Shown here one piece after another: positions 34,851 through 46,229 of a DNA stretch of 64,000 bases. The DNA comes from Melampsora larici-populina 98AG31 (taxonomy: Eukaryota > Basidiomycota > Pucciniomycetes > Pucciniales > Melampsoraceae), in NCBI RefSeq assembly GCF_000204055.1, contig NW_006768779.1, forward strand, positions 710,350 through 774,349, read 5' to 3'. Numbering within the stretch: position 1 is the first letter of the stretch; each line of letters starts with the position of its first letter. The notes beneath the pieces were generated by a model. It was not told where the DNA came from and did no database searches. It worked only from the letters and a program-made list of their open reading frames with translations. The translations under genes and the position numbers were made by a program.

Positions 34851-36347
34851 ATGTCATTTTCACTACTACAAGATTCATCTGATTCGTCTTTCAGCTCCAT
34901 GGGATCAGCCTCTAACTCTCCTCGCTCCTCATTCGAAGACAATTATAAACCTCATCACGGATTTCATCATTTATCATTCACCTCACCTCCAGATTCTCCA
35001 TTGATCAAGCCTAAGCCATCTTATCAGCCTATCAACAAGAGTTCATCTAAAAATGACATCTTTGGAGTCTCTTGGAATGTACCGGCTCCAAACGTACCTT
35101 TCAATCGACCTCTTGTTTTACCTGAAAGCCTACCCACTGTGATTCCTGATTCACCGCCTTTACATACCAACCAAGCTATGCTCTCCTCTGGATTACGCTT
35201 AAAACTTTTTCCTACACCAACTTATCTACTTGGAAATGGTAGACATGCAACTGTTTATGCAGCAGCTTTCTCATCAACCAACAAATCAACTTGGTCTTTA
35301 TGCGCTGCTAAAAGAACTGAGATTGGTGAAGAAGCAACAGCGATCACCGAAGCAAATATACTTACTAGACTTAAATCTGGACCTCATATCGTTGGATTTA
35401 TTGGATTAGTTGATGAAGCCTTAGCATCTGAAACAAAACTCTCGAAATCTAGACTGACACTCTTACTTGAATATTGCTCGGGTGGTACACTTTTTGAATT
35501 TGTGGCTGATCAATCCAATCGAAAAAAGATGGGAAGAAAGCTCTGGATCAAATGGGCTATTGAACTTGCTACGGCTGTTCAGTGGTGTCATGATCATCAA
35601 GTTCTTGTTGGTGATCTAAAACCGCACAATGTACTCGTAAGTTGAATATATATTTGCATCACGTTATCAACTATTCAAGAAAATGTCATACTCACAAACT
35701 TCATTTGGATTTTGTAGTTAACTAATAAATGTGAGATTAAATTAGCAGACTTTAATCGAGCAATAGTCATGGAAGGAGAATCAGAAGATCACGAAGGATA
35801 TATTGGAACATTATCATATTCAGCACCTGAATTAATTTCACCAGAAGGAGGCAAGATCAGAAAAGGATCTGATATCTTTTCATTAGCATTAACATTATGG
35901 TATTCACTTACTGGACGAGAACCATATTCGAATATCAAAAGACCAGTTGAAATGATGTTGATGGTAAGCAGAGGTGGGTTTTGGGAAAACGAATGTAGAA
36001 ATAGGCTAGATTGTATTGGAGAAGGATTAGGAGAAAAGATCCAATTTGGAAGAAAGAAACAACTCAGTCAGAGTGCTATTGCTGAACTTGTTGGACATAC
36101 TCAATCGTTTGAAGAAGAAGAGGAAGAAATGATCGAACCTGAACTCGAATCTACACCTTTAACACCAAGACCACAAACAAAGGTTTATTCTGATTCCAGT
36201 CCGATCCTTTGGTTTTTGAATAAAGAAGAAATCGTAGATGAAGAAATCATTAAACTTATAAAAGAAATGTGTGAACCTGATATCAACCTTAGACCTACTT
36301 TATCAAACATTATTCAAAGATTAAAATCATTAATCAACGAAGTGTAA
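34851..36347 (+). CDS. Atypical protein kinase (HRD changed to VGD, DFG to DFN)
   Basis: Two exons, 34851-35636 and 35718-36347, joined by a GT-AG intron, give 471 residues. The first 110 residues or so are Ser/Pro-rich and likely disordered. Kinase motifs in order are a glycine loop LLGNGRHATVY (about 125-135), the ATP-binding Lys in CAAKR (about 153), the catalytic loop LVGDLKPHNVL (about 252-262) with the HRD His and Arg replaced by Val and Gly, the metal-binding motif LADFN (about 269-273) where DFG is DFN, an APE motif in SYSAPELIS, and DIFSLALTLWYSLTGREPY (subdomain IX). The Asp, Lys and Asn needed for phosphotransfer are all kept, so it could be active, but the altered loop suggests unusual regulation. 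An acidic insert (EEEEEEM) lies in the C-lobe. The ATG at 34851 has a good context (ACAATG); the open frame upstream of it lacks an ATG. The family could not be named. Confidence 0.8.
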
Positions 36348-36894
36348 ATTATTCAGGGATTTAGGAGGTTGTAGTTTGAACTTTTTCGGACGAATTGGAT
36401 GAAGTTTCTTGGTACATACTTGAAAAATTTATGTATCTATCTTATTTGTAAAGACAATTTTTCGTTTTGCATCTGTACAAAGTCGTTTTTTAAGTCTAAG
36501 TTTTTTTCGTAGTGATTTGTTTGTTTTATTAGCATGATGAATGGTTTTAAAATTCTTGAAATGTTTTTTTATCTTAAGCATACTACCACATCTTTGTTTT
36601 TGTTTTGTTTTGTATTGCATTAGTTTTGTTTTTCTCAATCATCATCGAAAAGTTCATATATATCTCTATTGATTATTTATCTATTTAATATCTTTGTTGA
36701 ATAGCATATATATATCAAGTTTTTTGTATTTCTACACTTGCATAGATTTATTGATATAAACAAGAATCATTAAAATAGACAAGCATCAATGTATAACAGG
36801 TTTTTATGACGAATTGAGGACTAGTAAGACATGATGATGATTGATACACAGTAGCAGCGCTCAACAGGGTGATTGCCAATGCTTGGTTGATTTA
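36348..36894. other. 3' flank of the kinase gene
   Basis: Very AT-rich DNA, probably the 3' untranslated region and intergenic spacer. The minus-strand 69-codon frame here is lysine-rich by composition and not a credible gene. Confidence 0.5.
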
Positions 36895-36948
36895 ATATGA
36901 AGTAAGCATTATCAATATGACAGCAAAAAAAGTCGCAAACATTATGAT

Positions 36949-36980
36949 CACGTGCTCCCCCTTCTGAGAAAGGTCACGTG
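36949..36980. promoter_or_regulatory. Two CACGTG E-box motifs upstream of the small membrane-protein gene
   Basis: CACGTG occurs at 36949-36954 and 36975-36980, about 170-200 bp before the ATG, and both are kept in the inverted copy (61983-61988 and 62009-62014). CACGTG is the usual target of bHLH factors. A role here is inferred. Confidence 0.5.
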
Positions 36981-37147
36981 TGGATCAGCTTCGAAGCTGT
37001 ATGGATCGGGTACAAATATCCTAACTTTCTCTGATCGCTGTTCTTCTCCATCCCAACTCTCTACCACCACCACAAAATTATCCTTTCCATAAACTTTTTT
37101 CACTACCTCTTGAATCCTTCCCACTCGTCTTCAACTTCCTTGTCACC

Positions 37148-37653
37148 ATGAATCTCCCCAAGTTAACTTTTAAAAAGATCTTTGGTCCTCGTTTTCAAAA
37201 AACCCTCTTTGTTTACTTCCCGTTGAACTTCTTCTTTGTTATCTTTTTGATTTGTGGCACTCACAAGATCTCTCGTTTCAAAGTTCCAGAGTCGTTCATC
37301 CTTAAACTCATCGCTAAAAAGTTGTACATCATTCTTCCTTGGGCTTATTTCTATTCTCATATTCTTTACTCTCGCCACGACACTCTTCCAAAGAAGCCTT
37401 CGACTATTCCTGAGAAAGATATCGAACTCGGTCCAGTAGCTCCTCTTCCAAAACCTCTCGATGCTCCAATCCCCCTTCCAGCCGAATTTGTTGAAATTGA
37501 TCTAGGTATGTTATCTTTCCTACAGTTCTTCCTTCTCATGATTTTATAAACCAGCTGAAACTCTTCCTAAATTGACAATTGCTTCTAGGTGAAGGTCCCT
37601 CAAACTGCGGTCTTCCTGGTCCTCCTCGACCTTTTTTAACGGGTGAAGTTTGA
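37148..37653 (+). CDS. Small membrane protein of unknown function, copy A
   Basis: Two exons, 37148-37505 and 37589-37653, give 140 residues. After a basic N-terminus (NLPKLTFKKIFGPRF) comes one hydrophobic segment (about residues 20-40, LFVYFPLNFFFVIFLICG), a second hydrophobic stretch near residues 55-75 (KLYIILPWAYFYSHILY), and a Pro-rich tail (GPVAPLPKPLDAPIPLPAEF) that is conserved between the copies. The final codons differ from copy B because of about 33 extra bases after PGPP. Start context is good (CACCATGAAT). I do not recognise the family. The conserved intron and coding frame in both copies argue that it is or was a real gene. Confidence 0.65.
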
Positions 37654-38810
37654 AGAACTCGACTTGATTTCATCTTGGTATGTTATCTCTGCCTTCATTT
37701 CCCATCAATTCATCTTTTCTGAGCGCGAACTCATTAAGTATTTTGAGTGATCTAATCCTTTTGACTCTTCCCAAATCTCTTGTGACTTGGCAGGCGACGT
37801 GTTCCCCGATCTATTTCCTTATCTCAATGTCTTGTTTGGTGAGCATTCCATTCTCTCGTTTGAAATGTGTTCTTGTTGTTTTTGTTTTGCGATGATGAGC
37901 AGGAGTTTACTTTTTGAATATTCGTATCGAGTCGTTGCCGATATTTGAATCAATTAGTACTTTAAATACCCTCACTCTGAGCTCCTTTACTTTTATCTGT
38001 CAATCTAATTTGTAATCAAAAGATATATATCAACATATCTTTTTGAATGCTTTGAAGTGGCTGAGTGAATAGGAATTCAAAGATACCAAAGTAGCAGCTT
38101 GCTTCCCTCATCATATGGCTATCATCGTGGGGATTGGCTTCTGTGAAGTTCGACATCTTGGGAGTTTTTTTGTTTCTCTACCTTCACCGAGAAAGATACC
38201 AACTTTCTAAGTTTTCGTCAATCGTTCAGTTGTTCAACCGGTCGAATCACGTCCTTCCCACGGAGAATGCTGGCTGAACAAAAACAAAGATAATAATCAT
38301 TCACATAGTGATTACTCTTTTATTGTGACGTCCCTTTGACGGGGATTTGAAAGTTTGTGCTTTTACTTCATTGCAACAAGTTCAAATTTCCAAAATGTAG
38401 GGTAACGTAGCATTAACATGACTGTCACATTTGATTATCACTTGATTCGTGAGCTGAACCCAGATGAAAGGGACACGCTTCACAGACAAAAGTGTGATAC
38501 GAACAATCGTGATCCGCCAAGTCGACCGCCTTGAAAGCATCCAAACAAAATTGAATTCAGCTGACGCGCTGGTTATGATTCTGATAGAGCTTTTCATCAG
38601 CTGGAGCGTGAAGGTATACAATGTACATGAGTTGGCCTTCTGGCTCGTCGTCGACTGACATCCCAACTCCAGTCAGATATCTCTTCCCTTTGGTTCAACT
38701 GACGAATCTTTCTATGAAAGCAATGATGTGAATTGCATCAGGTGATGATCATTCAAGATCGTATAATTCTATGTAATGCTCAACACATCACTCTCAAAGA
38801 AAGATATAAA

Positions 38811-40083
38811 TTGTTCAACATAGTTCAACATAGAGACGGATGACAATATTAAACACTCAAGGGAGCAAGGATGAATGTACTCGAAGAGTAGATTCAAAAA
38901 AATAAGAAAAAGAGAAGAAGTAATAGACAAGCACACATTGTGAAGTACAGAACAGATCTCAAGTTTTTTTCAAATGATATTGATGCAAAGTCAACTACAC
39001 TATCACACCTGAGCGTATATCACCGAGAGCTGTTCCCCATCTCTTTCATCTAGGAAGTAGTTGTTTTTTTACATGAACCGGCATACTCTTTCAGATCTTT
39101 CCAGGACCAAGGGTATGCCGACCAGTATTGGCGTATGCAATGAAAAAATCCTTTCTATCTTATTGCTCCTCATACTTGATATTTTCCTCCTGACTACGAT
39201 CCAAAGAGTTCTCCAGGATGATGTATGTGCGTAGCATTCCGATATACTCGTTGAAAGCAGCAAGACCAACTGATTTATCGGATTTGGTTTCTATGATCTT
39301 GGATACATAGCTCGGTTTGCTCTAAAAGATCCTCCTTGAAAAAAGTTGATCGGGATCTAAACCAATTCCTATCTTCAAAGTGATGATGCGCATCACTTCT
39401 TATTTGTTCAATCGAATAAGTAGCACATGATGATTATCTTTGCAGATATTGTAAAGTTCAATTTTTCATCAACATTCCTCCTGTGCAATCTTCTTTCGCA
39501 TAGAAGAAACTAGGTTATTGACCTCGTAGAGTAACCCATTGCCAGTGCTGAAAACCTCGATGGTGAAAGGAATTGCCCGCCACTTTTAAGATAATTCATA
39601 ACACCTCGTTATCACTGCCTGTGTTCACGGAGACCTGTTGCGTCAGAACATGCCAAAGCCGAAGGAATCATTTGCATCGTGATAGCCAAACCGAATCAAG
39701 ATTGTGTTGTTAAAATCAGTATTTGAAGAACTATGAGTTCATAACTCGGTATCATTCTAGATATCATCCACTTTCTATGGGTAGCCTAGAATGCGTATGT
39801 ATAGGAGATATCTGTTTGATACGCCCCTTCATGAGGGATATCAAACAACTCGATGCCGCAGTGTCGAAGAGGCCAGAGCTTGAGTTAAGTTCGAGTGTTA
39901 TGTGCGATTAGGTGCGATTCCTAACGGACCCGACAGCCACCTGTCACTGGTATGTCAAGTGTGGTGTATGTGAATTCATTGGGTTTTCCTTGTGTTCCTT
40001 TCTGATTTTTACGACTCGATCAACTCAAGCTTCTGAATCCTCAAACAACACATTTCATCAACTCACAACTCACAACTTACATC
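38811..40083. other. Intergenic DNA
   Basis: No gene recognised. The frames at 39069-39269 and 39723-39911 have no known signature. The last 100 bases probably hold the leader of the ATP synthase gene. Confidence 0.45.
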
Positions 40084-41041
40084 ATGTCTTTTCTTCGATC
40101 AGCTCTCCCTCGATTGGTCCCTCGAGGAATCCAAAGGACTTCAACTTTAGGCCTCAAGTCAGCCCGGATGTACGCTACAGAGGCACCTGCCACCAGTGCG
40201 GCAGATGGTAAACTCCAATTATCATTGGTCCTTCCCCATGAGGTTAGCCGAGGATCTTTTCTTTCCCAGAAATGGTTTTTGTGATGATTTTGCTAGCTTT
40301 CTCGTTCCAAGATTTTTCTGACACTTACATTTTGTTGACTGTCAACTTCATTACACTTGGTGCCATTTAATTCAAAACAAATTCAAACTATATGGGACGA
40401 TCGAATCGTACGACTAAAATACGATATGGCCCATCAAAACCCGATTGAAAAAACTAGACAATCTTTTCATCTAGTGGTGTTACTCAGGTTAACATTGCTG
40501 CTGAATCAGGGGACATGGGTGTGTTGGCAAATCATGTGGCTAGTATCGAAAGCTTGAAGCCAGGTGTCGTAGAAGTGATTGAAAATCAAGGGGACTCCAA
40601 GAAGTGGTTTGGTAAACTAAGATTCCCTCGAGTTTGAACCACATTATCAAGATTGCTAAAGCTTAGTCTTTCTATCCTCAGTTTCGGGTGGATTTGCAAA
40701 CGTACATCCTAACAACTCCCTCACTATCAATGCAGTCGAGGCATACCCCCTGGAGGCCTTTTCAGCTGAGGTTCGTTTCGTAATGGCAACAGTCACAACT
40801 GCTTAAACCTCATCAGGCTCACATTGTCTATGTCTTGGATTACAGGCGGCCCGTGCTGGACTTCAAGAGGCCCAACGTGCTTTGTCAACCGGAACTGAAG
40901 CTCAAAAGGCTGAAGCAGCAGTCGAAGTAGAGGTCTTTGAAGCGTAAGTAGCTTTCTTCTCGCCTTTCTGAAAGTATATATCTAAAGATACTCCGTTTGT
41001 CCATTGGATCATTCCACAGCCTCATCGCAGCTCTCAAATAA
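40084..41041 (+). CDS. ATP16: ATP synthase F1 delta subunit, mitochondrial
   Basis: Central-stalk subunit of mitochondrial F1 ATP synthase (bacterial epsilon homologue). Exon 1 (40084-40242) encodes a basic presequence (MSFLRSALPRLVPRG ... ARMYA) and SLVLPHE. Later exons give GVTQVNIAAESGDMGVLANH, SIESLKPGVVEVIENQGDSK, then VSGGFANVHPNNSLTINAVE, YPLEAFSAE, and the C-terminal helices ending VFEALIAALK. Exons are 40475-40611, 40682-40770, 40846-40943 and 41020-41041. The join after SLVLPHE is not solved: phase requires a piece of 3n+2 bases between 40242 and 40475, such as a microexon or a longer exon 1. The rest matches the yeast protein closely in order and length. Confidence 0.88.
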
Positions 41042-42393
41042 AAATATTACATTCAGAAAAACACTCCTGACATAGGTTGGATAGATCCTGATGATCACGA
41101 AAGTTGCGTGCTGTACAGGCGGAGGTCCACTGCAATGTCACTTGATTTGGCGCGCAATGTAAAGACGAATATCATACAAAATCTTTGATGCCAATCGATC
41201 CAGCGTTCTTCAACAAGTGCTATCCTCGACTCGCTCACGGACCTCTTGACTGAAACAGAGAAGTGTGGATTCCTAGCCATCGCACTTTCGAGATCTCGTT
41301 GATGGGGGTCCCATATCGTTCACGGTACTGCTGGTCCGCCACCGCCCACGCCGCGTAGATATTGCGTAGTGGCTTTCGTGTGTATATATCCACAAGAAGC
41401 ACTTTTGGGGATGTACTGGATAAACCTGGATGTGCAGGATGGACCCAAGGTTCAATTACATTAACCCTGTACCCTAACGGTACATACCCTAGGAATGCAC
41501 TCGGCGGTTCAGGTGTATGTTACAGACTTCACAGTTCGACCTGACGTAAAAGTGCGGATACATATCCGCTTGCCCCACAACTCAGTTCAACCAGTTGACT
41601 TGCATAGGAGCTTTTTCATAGGTTTCAGACAAGGGTCAAATCCAGCACTGACCAGCAGAGTCCCCCACCTGAAATCGGTTTTTGTGGTTCACTTTTACGG
41701 GTCAAGAAATTTATCAACTACCTGTGACTTGACTCATGAGTGATGAGTGACAGCCATCGGAAGTCCCCGCGTCCTCGTCGCGTGCACAAGCTTTGAACTA
41801 CATAAAGAAACGTACAGCGTTGTATTTCCGGCGAGCGGCTCCCTAAGATATGCTTAAGTCCCCCTTGAGACCGTTTCACTGCGGTATCCGGCCCTAGACA
41901 GAAAAAGTATTCAATACAATCGGACCGACTACTTAAATCGCGCTTCATCTCTTTCGTTTGGTTTGTACTTTCCTCTAATTAACCATCACGATATCAGGTA
42001 TGTAAAAATCACTCCACTTATTTTCCTTTTCTTATATCCTCTTCAATGTCCTTTCATTTAATCTCATATACTGACCATGAATCTATTATGCACAGGCAGA
42101 CACGTACATAAATCAGTCTGATCGATATACGTCGATCCATAAACTTTGTGTAAAAATCAGTCAGATCGGACTTGAGAGATTCAACAAGCGATCTCGATCG
42201 TTCGGTAACCTCCAATATAATCGTGGGTTCAGCTCATGAGCCTTTTCAAAATGCCTTCAGACAACTGACGCGCTAGATGGCTTTTCCTCGAACTTGTTCC
42301 CAGACTTTCCTCACTCGAAGATCCGTTAAGGTCCTCGAAGGCAGCCCCTAAAACTCGGTCTCAACTCATCTTCGCCTCCATCTCAACCAAAAT
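41042..42393. other. Intergenic DNA, GC-richer islet
   Basis: The stretch at about 41090-41950 is richer in CG dinucleotides than its surroundings and has only short frames without known motifs. It could be an old insertion. The pyrimidine-rich end may be leader of the PWWP gene. Confidence 0.45.
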
Positions 42394-44798
42394 GCCTAAC
42401 AAAGGACCTAGAAACAGTACTGCGTCTGCTACTGCAACAGAAACGATCCAATGTAAGTGCCTATCTCACGCGTGTTTTTTCCCTTCTTGATTCATGTGGC
42501 AGATATCCTTGTACTCCCTCTTTCTTTTACCTCTTTCCACTCAACTCTCGAAATGACCAGCATTTGGACAATATCTCGTCCGACTGCGTACCTAAGTCTT
42601 GTCTTCTTCTAATTCCCTGTTGCTACAATCGATCCCTGTTTTGGTCGGCTCCATTTATGTCTATGTCACCTCATATGGTTATTGATGCCGAGCGGACTCA
42701 TTATTTCACCCTCCTTGACACGTTTTGCAGATGAGATCTTGGATATCGTTCTCGCAAAGGTGAAAGGACATCCAGCTTGGCCTGCTAGGGTCAGTTGCTA
42801 TTCATTTCAACCCATACTGGTCCTTTCAGTGTCAAGAACTTGAAGAGTCTTGACGTCATTGCTACCGATTTTACCTGAACTTTGAACGCGGACGATCTTT
42901 CAATCGACAAGATTATCGATCCGCATACCGCACCAACGAATCTACAAGACGAGCGAAAAATCGCTCAGAAAAACTCTTATCTGGTGAAGTTTTTCCAGAC
43001 AGGGGATTAGTAAGTTTTAAAGTCTAGACACATCATCAGGACCTCACTGATTGAAGTTGTGTTTTGATTCTATATAATGTAGTGCCTGGATGAATGCAAA
43101 GGAGATGGGCAAATTGGAAGCAACAGAAATCAAGGTCCGTTCTCGTTCTCGTTCATTTCCGATCTTTTGCTATGTTTTTTGTCTTCGAAGCTTTTTTACC
43201 TTCTATTGCACGTCATACAAGTCGAAAGACTGACCTTTTCGATTTCTCTCATCAGGCTTTTATCGATAACCCAAACAAGAAGGGAGCAGAACTACGTGCA
43301 GCTTATAAGATCGCTCTTGACCCTACAGATTGGGAAGCAGAGCAGGAAGCTCAAATTCGTCGCCAATTACAACACTTGGAGGCTCTTGAGTTTGATGAAC
43401 TAGAAGCCGGTGAGAGCGATGAAGCCCCAGCGGTAGCTCCAAATACGAAGGCCAAACGAAAACGTCCATCGGAGGCCAAAGCTCCACAGGAGTCAGCCAA
43501 GAAGCGAAAATCTGAGGTGACACGTGCCACCAACGGATCCAAGAATGCGAGTGCTACACCTGAGCCTACCGCTCCCTCTGCAACGAAAAAGGTACATACA
43601 TAAAGCTACTTGGTTTGGGTTGTTGTCTTTCTCGTGGTGCTGACACGATTTTTCCACTTGGTTTGTGATAACAGCGAGGCCGAAAGAAAGATGAAGCCCC
43701 CGCACCAGCTCCAGGAGTAGAGACTGTGCGCGAATGGCGTCACAAACTTCAGAGGATCTTCTTAGGCAAGATAGAAGTCACAGAGGAGGTGGGTGCTCAT
43801 CGAAAGTCTCGGATCAAGAGACTTTTTTTACTAAACTTGACTCGTCATCTTTTATTCTGTGTAGATGATGCCTGAGATTGATCAGACCTTCACGGATATT
43901 GAGGGCTTTGAAATGAAAACCGAGTGGTTAACTGTAAGTCCAGTCCAGAATTTGACTCAACTCTTCCATATTTGCATATTTTAATATTCATTTTGATTTA
44001 AATTCACAGGCCAGTAAACTAGGCAAAGTTCTCAAGCGAATCGGTGCGCTTGAAGATTCCAAGGTGCCTTTAGATGACACATACCACATCCGTAGTCGAT
44101 CTCGCGAGTTACAGGAGAAATGGCGACTGTTGCTTGGCATCGGCGAAGATGCTCATCGCGTGCAACCGAATGTAGAAGTTTCCAATGATCCGGCCGAGAT
44201 CCCAGCATTACCTACTACCCCCGCTGAGGATGCAGTCAAGAACCTGAAAGAGGATTCGAAGGCATTGCCAAAAGAAGCAACTGAACCGATGGATGTAGAT
44301 ACTCCAGCACTTCCCCAGGTGAACGACAAGCCAGACACATCAGCAAAAAGTGTACCAGAGACCTCGGACAAGCCTTCTGACGAGGACCAAGCCTCCAAGC
44401 AAAACGGAGATTCGACGCATGATGTTGTGGTTTCAAAGAGTGAAACGGAAGTCCTCGAATCTGAAGATAAGAAGCCCGTTACTAATGGCAAGGTCGAAGA
44501 GGACGAGGTGATGCAAGAGGCCGACGAGACCAAGAAAGCATCTGAGAAGGAGGATGTGGAAACCGAGGTGGTGGTTGCCAAGGAAGATGTGAACCTCGAT
44601 ATAGTGGCTGACGGGGAAGATATAAAGGAGACTCCTGCTCTGAAAACCGGGAAGCCTGAAGTGACGCCGGACGAAGAAGATGACAAGATGGATTGTGGTG
44701 CTAGTACGCCCCCTGAACAACCTACTCCCGATTCAGTCCTTGAACCTGATGCTACTTCTCAAAAGGTCGATAAGGAGGCCGTTGTAGCTGACGATTGA
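42394..44798 (+). CDS. PWWP-domain chromatin protein, LEDGF/HDGF-like
   Basis: Chromatin reader. Eight exons: about 42394-42452, 42731-42789, 42912-43009, 43083-43134, 43256-43591, 43675-43788, 43865-43933, 44010-44798. The PWWP domain is DIVLAKVKGHPAWPAR-IIDP ... NSYLVKFFQTGDYAWMNAKE, with the signature as P-A-W-P. After a basic, Lys/Ala-rich linker (nuclear-localisation-like RGRKKDEAP) comes a helical segment LQRIFLGKIEVTEEMMPEID and GFEMKTEWLTASKLGKVLKR, resembling the integrase-binding/TFIIS-N-like domain of LEDGF. The last 200 residues are acidic and low in complexity. Membership of a histone-methyl-lysine reader class is family knowledge. The first exon and its frame are the weakest part, since the 20 or so N-terminal codons rest on one possible ATG. 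Confidence 0.75.
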
Positions 44799-46229
44799 CT
44801 CGCTGTATGTTGTTTCTTCTTTTTTTTCCTTCCTGATGAATCATCACCAATTCCTCGATACAGGTCCCTGATGTCTTATTGGAAATATGAAGATTTCCAA
44901 GTCCAATGTAGTTAAACTCGGTATATAAAGAAAAAGATCTCGAGTCTAAATCTTATCAAGAAACAGAATGGAATTGAATGTGTTTATATGGGTTAGGATC
45001 TTGAAAGAATTGAGAATTGGAGAAAGAGAAATTGAGGAAGGAAGGAAGATGAAGATGATTTTTTTTTTTCAATTATTTTCTTTCTTTCTATTTGTTGTAT
45101 GTTGTGATCATCACCACTATCGGCAGTAGTATTCGTAGTTATTATAGTAGTATACATACATTTATAGATATTACATATCAAGAAGAAGAAAAAAAATTAC
45201 GCACACTGTTTGATTTATCTTTGAACTCGATATTATTCAAGTCTTTGTTCAGGTGTGTAATGTGGTGAGGATTGTTGTTGGGGATTGAATTTAAAAGAAA
45301 TGATTGTTTATCTTTTTTCTTGAATTGATCCCTTATATACATTTCTTTTTTTACTCAAAAGGTGCTTTTTTGCCAAGGAATTTTGGTTATGCAATGTTGG
45401 TATCATATATGATATAGGATTTTTGATTCTTTGACGTTTCCTGTTAGAATTATCTTGAGATCATGAGGATTATGATGAGAAAAGTTTTTTGGTATTTTTA
45501 AACATTACTTCTTAATATACTTGATACATAGAGGTATGGAATTTATTTGAAAGTTTGGAGAAGATTTAAAATTGGATGATGAAAGTCAATTTTGAAAAAA
45601 AACTCTGTGTTACCAAACAGCTTTGGCACATTTGTAGAAGCTTTATTGGATAAAGGTCAAAGGATCCTTGAGATGTGAGTTGACCTTTTCATTTGAGAAG
45701 GCTTGATTCAATTATTGTGCTGTTGGAACAGAGTTGTTCAGGATGAAAAATGATATAACTGTTTGGTTGTTTCTCCTTGAGGACTGGATTGAGTACAATC
45801 AAGAGTATGATTGGAAGGATTGTAGACTCCCATCACAAGCAGTCTTTGAGTAAAAGGCTGGTGTATGAAACCAATAGAAATCCTTTAGAATTGATTGTCT
45901 TGATGACTATTTTGTTTTACAATAAAAGGCTTTCAGCTTACTGAATGGAACCAATATTAAATATCAGTTGGGTATTGAAGGTCAAACCACTTGATTTGCA
46001 GAGTATATTTGTAGAGTATATCTCATGTTCTGCCCTATAAAATAAGGTGATCTACATGATCTTTCACAGATGTGTTACAGTGTAGATGATCAGATGTCAA
46101 CTTGTTACATGTAAATATTTCAATGACACACTCTCTTGAATTCTTGATCGCGTTCTTCATCAAACAAGAAACCATCAAGAATGAAAACCAAATCAACAAC
46201 TAATCATTAAAAAGAATACCAATAAGAAA
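44799..46229. other. Intergenic DNA
   Basis: AT-rich DNA with poly-T and ATAGTAGTAT-type low-complexity stretches near 45060-45180. No gene recognised. Confidence 0.5.

Larger units (their letters stand above)
36895..38810 (+). repeat. Inverted-repeat block, copy A (1.9 kb)
   Basis: Nearly identical in reverse complement to 60180-62068. Similarity starts at ATATGAAGTAAGCATTATCA and ends at ...AAAGAAAGATATAAA, with unrelated flanks on both sides. It carries the small membrane-protein gene (37148-37653), its promoter, and about 1.1 kb of downstream DNA. No terminal inverted repeats and no transposase were found, so it is a segmental duplication or a non-autonomous cargo rather than a recognised transposon. 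Confidence 0.85.

Noticed and set aside
38382..38666. 94-codon frame conserved in both copies of the inverted block (38382-38666 minus, 60324-60608 plus)
   Set aside because: It begins at TTG without an ATG, and its conservation is explained by the recent duplication of the whole block.
44153..44686. 177-codon minus-strand open frame
   Set aside because: It is the antisense shadow of the acidic C-terminal exon of the PWWP gene; Ser/Thr-rich composition follows from Glu/Asp/Lys codons.
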